Shown piece by piece: positions 1-6,000 of a DNA stretch of 6,917 bases; the first letter of the stretch is position 1; each line of letters begins with the position of its first letter. A model generated the notes under the pieces. It was given only the letters and a program-made list of their open reading frames with translations. It was not told the origin of the DNA and made no database searches. Made by a program: the position numbers and the translations under genes. Source of the stretch: Elusimicrobia bacterium RIFOXYB2_FULL_49_7 (GTDB taxonomy: Bacteria > Fibrobacterota > OXYB2-FULL-49-7); the NCBI GenBank assembly GCA_001800515.1, contig MGVN01000131.1, positions 1-6,917 of the forward strand. Reading direction: 5' to 3'.

Positions 1-45
1 TCCAATAGCCGGGCGATCTGGACGCCAAATCGCCGGGCTATTGGA
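1..45. repeat. 17-bp inverted repeat at the window edge, probable fold-back artefact
   Basis: Bases 1-17 are the reverse complement of bases 29-45 at 16 of 17 positions; the mismatch is at base 11. An 11-base loop (18-28) separates the arms. Compared with the sister repeats, the protein is recognisable from base 15 onward (a DL pair where the others read FDL or LDL). The bases before that, which form the left arm, do not encode the expected Thr-Phe. The left arm also carries the in-frame TAG at 6-8. This fits a chimeric fold-back at the end of an assembled contig. A real hairpin with a true stop cannot be excluded. Confidence 0.75.
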
Positions 46-3000
46 ACGTCGTGGTAAGTACCGGCGGTCCCGGGGCACTTACCGATACGCTGGTAAACGG
101 CTTTTACCTGAGCCCGCTTGTCGTGACTGCGATTACCCCATCGTGGGGGAACAATTATCTGCCGGTCGCCATAAGCAGTATAACCGGGAACGGTTTTTTG
201 ATCGGGAGCATTGTTAAGCTCAAGAAAACCGACCAGGCGGACATCGATGCCGAAAGCACGGTTGTCGAAAGCGCAGACAAGATCGCCTGTACATTCGACT
301 TGAGAAACGCAGCGACAGGTTTCTGGAACGTATACGTGTCGAGCGAATCCTTCAACGATACGCTCGTGAATGGGTTTGAGGTTACAAAACTTGTCTCGTC
401 AATTACGCCGCCGCAGGGATACGACAGCGGCCAGATCGACATCACTGACCTTCAGGGTCGGGGTTTTCTGGATGGCTCAACGGTCAAACTGACTAAAACC
501 GACCAGGCTGATATTGAAGCGGCTCATTCTGCGGTGGTCAACATGAACAAAATGACCTGCACACTTGATCTGGCTGGAAAAACCACGGGGTATTGGAACC
601 TGGTGGTTAGCACCGGCGCATACAGCGATGTGACGGCAAACGCATTTTTCATCAAACACGCCTCTGTATCAGCAATCGTTCCGGAGATGGGAAGCACGTA
701 CCACGGGCCCCTAAACGTGGAACTGTATGGCGAGGGTTTTGTCAACGGCGCAGCAGTAAAATTAACGCAATCAGGCGGGGATTCCTTGCTTGCGACAAAC
801 GTGAGCAGGATAAGCTCAACCACAATCACCTGCACGTTTGATCTGGCGGGGAAAGCGCCCGGGACGTGGGATATCATGGTTGTTTCAGGTTCCAGCGCTA
901 CATTCGCCAACGCTTTTGAAGTTTATACACCGCAAAAGACAGGCAACGGGGCTGTCGGCGGGACGGTAGCTTCCAATGCACTGGCAGCAGATATGGACAT
1001 ACGTGGAAACATTTATTATGTAGTGTGGAACGAAAATGGCACCATAAAATTCAATAAGTCCCTTGACGGAGGGAGAACATGGCAGATGCCTGTATATATC
1101 TCACGGGGAGCAAGCGGTGACCCGGCCCTGTCCTGCGACAGCGCAGGCCGCATCTATGTCGTCTATGCGAAGGGAAGCACTATCTACTGCAACAGGTCAT
1201 CCGATGGCGGCTTGAGTTTTCAGGAAAGACGGTATGTCTGCAGCGCCTCTTTTCCGTATCCGGCAATCGACATCAAGAACGACTATGTGTACGTGGCGAA
1301 CCGAACCGCAGGCATCGTATATCTTTCAAAGACAACCGCTTCTGAATTTTCATTTACGACGGTTTCGGCTGCGGGGCTTAGCACTGCTTCGAACTACATC
1401 AATCCTGACGCAAACAGGGCGTATGTGGCTGCCAGCAACAGCGGTGATAAAGTATATTTAACAGCCGTGGAACTCAGAACCTATGATACCGCAACATGGG
1501 TGAATTTCATTCGCTCAATTGATTACGGACAGAACTTCGAGAAAACTTGCTTTGATAGTTACGACTTTCGCCCGAACATAGCGGCAACAGGAGAAAGTAC
1601 GGTATATGTAAGCTACTGGTCTCGCACGAACAATAATTGTATCCGCATCGGAAAATCGATAGATTCCGGGTCCTCATTTGTCTATCAGAATATGTATGCC
1701 GTTCCGAACGGCGGTGACATCTCGATGTCCGTTTTCGCATCACGGTATGACCAGAAAACAGCGCTTGCAGCTTTTAACGATAAAGTACTACTAGCCTGGG
1801 ATATACATAAGGATAATGACCCCTATACGGGCACAAAATATCTAGTATCCGATGACAAGCTTGCCACCACGCGTCATGGGATTGTAAGCTGGCCGCAGGA
1901 CGGGAGCAATCCCTATGCAGTATTCGATTCTAGCGGCAACGGCGGCATTATCTATACCGTGTATAACGGTTCGTCGTATGACGTATGCACCACCACCGCG
2001 CCGCCTGACATTGCGGATCTGAGCGTTTCTGACGGTGTTGATTCAGGCGAAGTGATGCTCTCATGGACAACACCGGATTTCAATGTACGGGCTTTTGATG
2101 TCCGCTACTCGCTCTCGCCCATTGACGAATCGAACTTCCTTGCCGCCACGCCTGCTCTCAACCCGCCCGCGCCTTGTGCACCGGGAGCTCATACAGGCCC
2201 GTTCTCAGTCCGGACTCTTACGCCGGGACAGTATTACTATTTCGCGATAAAGAGCCTGAACCAGTTTGATCAGAGGTCAATCGTATCAAATATTGCAGGC
2301 GGCACGGCATGCACTGTAGATATTTCCAGCCCTTCTGCGATAACCGATCTCGCAGTATTGGCGCAACCGTTCAGTTTTCGTCTTACGTGGACTGCCCCGG
2401 GTGACAACGGGACGATGTACAATCTTCAAGCACCTCTGAACGGTGGATATACCTTGAAATACTCCGAAAATCCCATAGTAACCGAAGAGGATTTTAACAA
2501 CGCGACTGAATACATTCAATCCTGGGCGCCGAAGCCGTCGGGCGGGCAGGAAACCCAGACACTTACAGGTTTCGCCGCAAATCATCGGTATTATTTCTCT
2601 GTGAAAGCGTATGATGAGGCAACTAATAAAGGTGCTGTCTCAAATTGCGTTTCTGATGTGTTTTCCAGCATGTCGCTGGTTGAAGTTTACCCGAAATCAG
2701 GGTTGAACAACGCAAGCAGAACTCTTGTCCTGTGCGGCACAGGGTTTGAGACCGGCATGTCAGTGAGATTAAAGAGAAGCGGCAAGAGCGACATCTTTGC
2801 AATTTCAGTCAACGTGCAAAGCGCGAACAAGGCACTCGCTGAGTTCAGCCTGTCAGGTGCGGATACCGGAGTATGGGACATCGAAATAGCCAAAGACACC
2901 GAAAGTGCTCAGCTTATAGGAAGATTTATCATAAACAAGCCAGAGCCCTCCGATAGCGGCTGGACATGGCAGAGGCATATAATAGGTTCTGCTTCCGACA

Positions 3001-6000
3001 TCGCCGCAGCGGACATGGACAGGAACGGAGTTTCGGAAATTTATTCCCTGAACCAGGCAGGCCTCTATAAGCACGTATGGTCAGGAGACAAATGGGCAAA
3101 AACAGGAATACAAAGTGAAACTCAATTATTAAGCGTTCTTGCGGCTGGGGACGCTGACAACGACAAGAACACAGAATTGTATGCAAGCGGATACTACCAC
3201 AGCATGTATCGTTATACGTGGAACGAACAAAACTGGAGCCATGAGACATTGCCTGTTACGGTAAGCAGTGTTACGTGCATGGGAATCGGAGATGCAGACA
3301 ATGACGGCCTTAACGAGATATACATTCTAGAGAAAATTGCGGAAAACAGTTACCTGTCCAGGGTAAGCCGTACGTCAGGCAGCTGGGAGAAGACGCAGAT
3401 ACCCGCGCTGTACGGGTCATGGAACGAATTGTCCGCGTTTTGTATAGGAGATGCTGATAATGACGGGCGTATGGAAATATACCTGGCTGACCCCACAAGG
3501 GGAGTATTCAGTATCATTTTCGATGGAAGCGCGTGGGATACATCTACTATAGAAAGCTACACGAGCAATTCTCCGGTAGATTATCCGGGCATTCTTGTCT
3601 GCGACGGGGACAACAACGGTAGCGTTGAGATTTACATGACAAAGCAGAATTATTCGTCTGGTGCCTATTATGGCAGCGTTTCCAAATACTATTATGACGG
3701 GGCATCCTGGGTAAAGCAGGACATTAATACGCTTGCTGCCAACGAAGCTTTAGCGGGTTGCGATGCAGATAATAATAACGAAATTGAAGTATGGAACACA
3801 TACAAGAACTCTCCCAATACACTTTTTCAAAACGTCTTCAATGGAAGCAATTGGACAAACAACAACCGCGGTACAGAGACATACATTGATCAATACGGGT
3901 GGCCGCAAAAAAGGGAGTTCATCAAGATAATAGGCGTTGATGCTGTCGGTGACGGGCATATTGCCTTGTATGCGCTTGGGACGGGCAGTATCATAGAAAT
4001 CAAGAGAAGAGAAATACCCGGCGGAGATGCCTATCGCGCGTTCGCTGTATTCAGCGACGGAGGTTTTGCGGGGAGTGATCCGGGATACTTTGACGAAGAT
4101 GACGCTACCAACGGATGGAGATGCTTTATAACCCCAGACAATAATACTGCAAGCGAAGGGATATCTTCCTGGAAGCTCACCTTTAACGTGGCGGGTTACC
4201 CAACTTACGGCGGTATTTTTCTGCCGGCTGCCGGTTCAGCGAACATGTACGATTATTATTATAGTGGCGGTTCGCTCAAGTTTGCGATAAAGTTCTCATC
4301 AGTATCCGTTCCTGCCGATTTAATGATAAAGTTAAGGTCACATAGTGTTGATGCAGACCACAATCATGCGGCGGTTAATTTGAAGGGGGATGGTATACTG
4401 ACAGAATTTACTACCTCATGGCAGCAGGTCAGTATCCCGCTCGAAACATTCTATGATAAGCAAATAACAATGGACTTCAATACAATTTCAGACTATTTCA
4501 TCGTCAACTGCGGCGTGGCGTTCACAGGCGATGTATGGATTGACGACATACGTTGGACAAAACCTGACACCATCAGCACGATCGATATGGTTCCTCAAAC
4601 CGCGAGCCTTTATCCAGGAACCGAGAAGTCGATCATAGCGCGCTACTATAACGCTGAAAACGACCTGGTATATCCTTTAAGTACCCCAACATGGTCTGTG
4701 AGTGATAATAACATAGGTGAAGTAAATCCCATAGAAGGCAACAGCACGGTGTTTACCGCTTCGCCGACAGCCACGAATGGAAGCCACTGCTCCGTTATAG
4801 TGAACGTTGCAGGGAAAACAGATTCGTCAATTATTACCATATCTACGCGGACGTGGCCGGTCTATTACAATATATACACTGACAACGGCCTGCCCTACGG
4901 CGCTGACATAGAGATATGGGAGGACAACGGCCTGCCTTACACCGTTTCAGAAGTGTCAGACGGCAACCCTCCCGGAGCAACAAAGTCCATGCGTCACCCG
5001 GTAGACTGCGCATGGGGCGGATGGGGTGTAGTATTTTCAACGACCCTTGCAACCTATCCGACCAGGAATCTTTCTGCTTATGAAGGCGGCTATTTGAAGT
5101 TCTATGTAAAAACGTCTACCGGCTTGACAGTCGAGATGGAAAGCTGGGAGGGGGACGACAAAACAGGGGTGAGCAAGAGGCCCGTCAGCCTCTATGACGG
5201 CAAGATCCTCACCGGAGGTGAGGTATTTAGATGCAATAATACATGGCAGCAGGTAACAATCGCGCTCAGTGAATTTTATTCGCAGGGTGTAAATATGAAG
5301 CGTCTGCACGCTCCGTTCCTGATCACCGCGAAGGATATCGCTCCGACCCAGACTTTTGAAATATCCAATGTGCAGTTTGTGGCCGATGCAGCAAGCATAG
5401 CACCGACGAAAGTACAGATAATCAATAACAGGTTCTTCGTAAATGATCAGCCTTTCATCGTGAAGGGAGTCGGTGCAGTTTTTGTTCCGGTCATTCCTGA
5501 TGAACCTGTAAACGAAAGTTACGACTGGGCTGCGCACCCGGAAACCTACAGAAAAGACATAGAACTGATGGAAGCGATGGGGATAAACACCGTAAGGCTC
5601 TATAATTTACCTAATTCATTGAATGATGATGTGCTCAATGAGTTTTATAACAAGGGGATCTATTGCATTCTCACCTGCATGGTGGATCAGACAGAGGTGA
5701 CAGAGGCAGGCAGAACGAACATTAAAACTAAATACCTCAACATGGTGAATCAATGGAAGTATCATCCGGCAGTGCTGGGCTGGTGTATTGGAAACGAAGT
5801 CACCATGGGCAAACTGCAGGACGGAGAGACCCAATACCCTGATTTTGTACGCCTATGGTATAGCATTGTTGAAGAATGTGCGGAAGCAGGGCATAATGCC
5901 GAGGCTTCAACAGGCATAGTATATCACCCGGTGACAACAGCTTATGGGGAATGGAACGAACCATCATACAATTTCCATGAAATAGGCGACCCTGCATACT

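Noticed and set aside
1..45. Rho-independent terminator or regulatory hairpin
   Set aside because: There is no T-tract after the stem, the right arm is in-frame coding sequence conserved with the sister repeats, and the left arm looks like a fold-back copy at the sequence edge.
543..545. ATG as the true start of the gene
   Set aside because: It falls in the middle of TIG repeat 3, there is no signal peptide after it, and conserved repeat sequence continues upstream in the same frame.
155..910. Minus-strand open frames opposite the TIG array
   Set aside because: They repeat with the same period as the TIG repeats on the plus strand and read as antisense shadows of them.
120..926. CRISPR-like or satellite DNA repeat
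   Set aside because: The 90-codon periodicity is at the protein level with diverged DNA, as expected of tandem Ig-fold domains; there are no short identical repeats with unique spacers.
1234..1461. Plus-strand 75-codon open frame in another phase
   Set aside because: It overlaps the Asp-box propeller coding frame completely and shows no homology-like features or convincing start signal.
942..1997. Active sialidase
   Set aside because: Four Asp-boxes are present but no FRIP/RIP motif or convincing arginine triad is visible; Asp-boxes alone mark only the propeller fold.
5037..5537. Longest minus-strand open frame (166 codons)
   Set aside because: It lies wholly opposite jelly-roll module B and the start of the glycoside hydrolase, has low-complexity, incoherent composition and no recognisable motif, while the plus strand carries clear conserved domains through the same bases.
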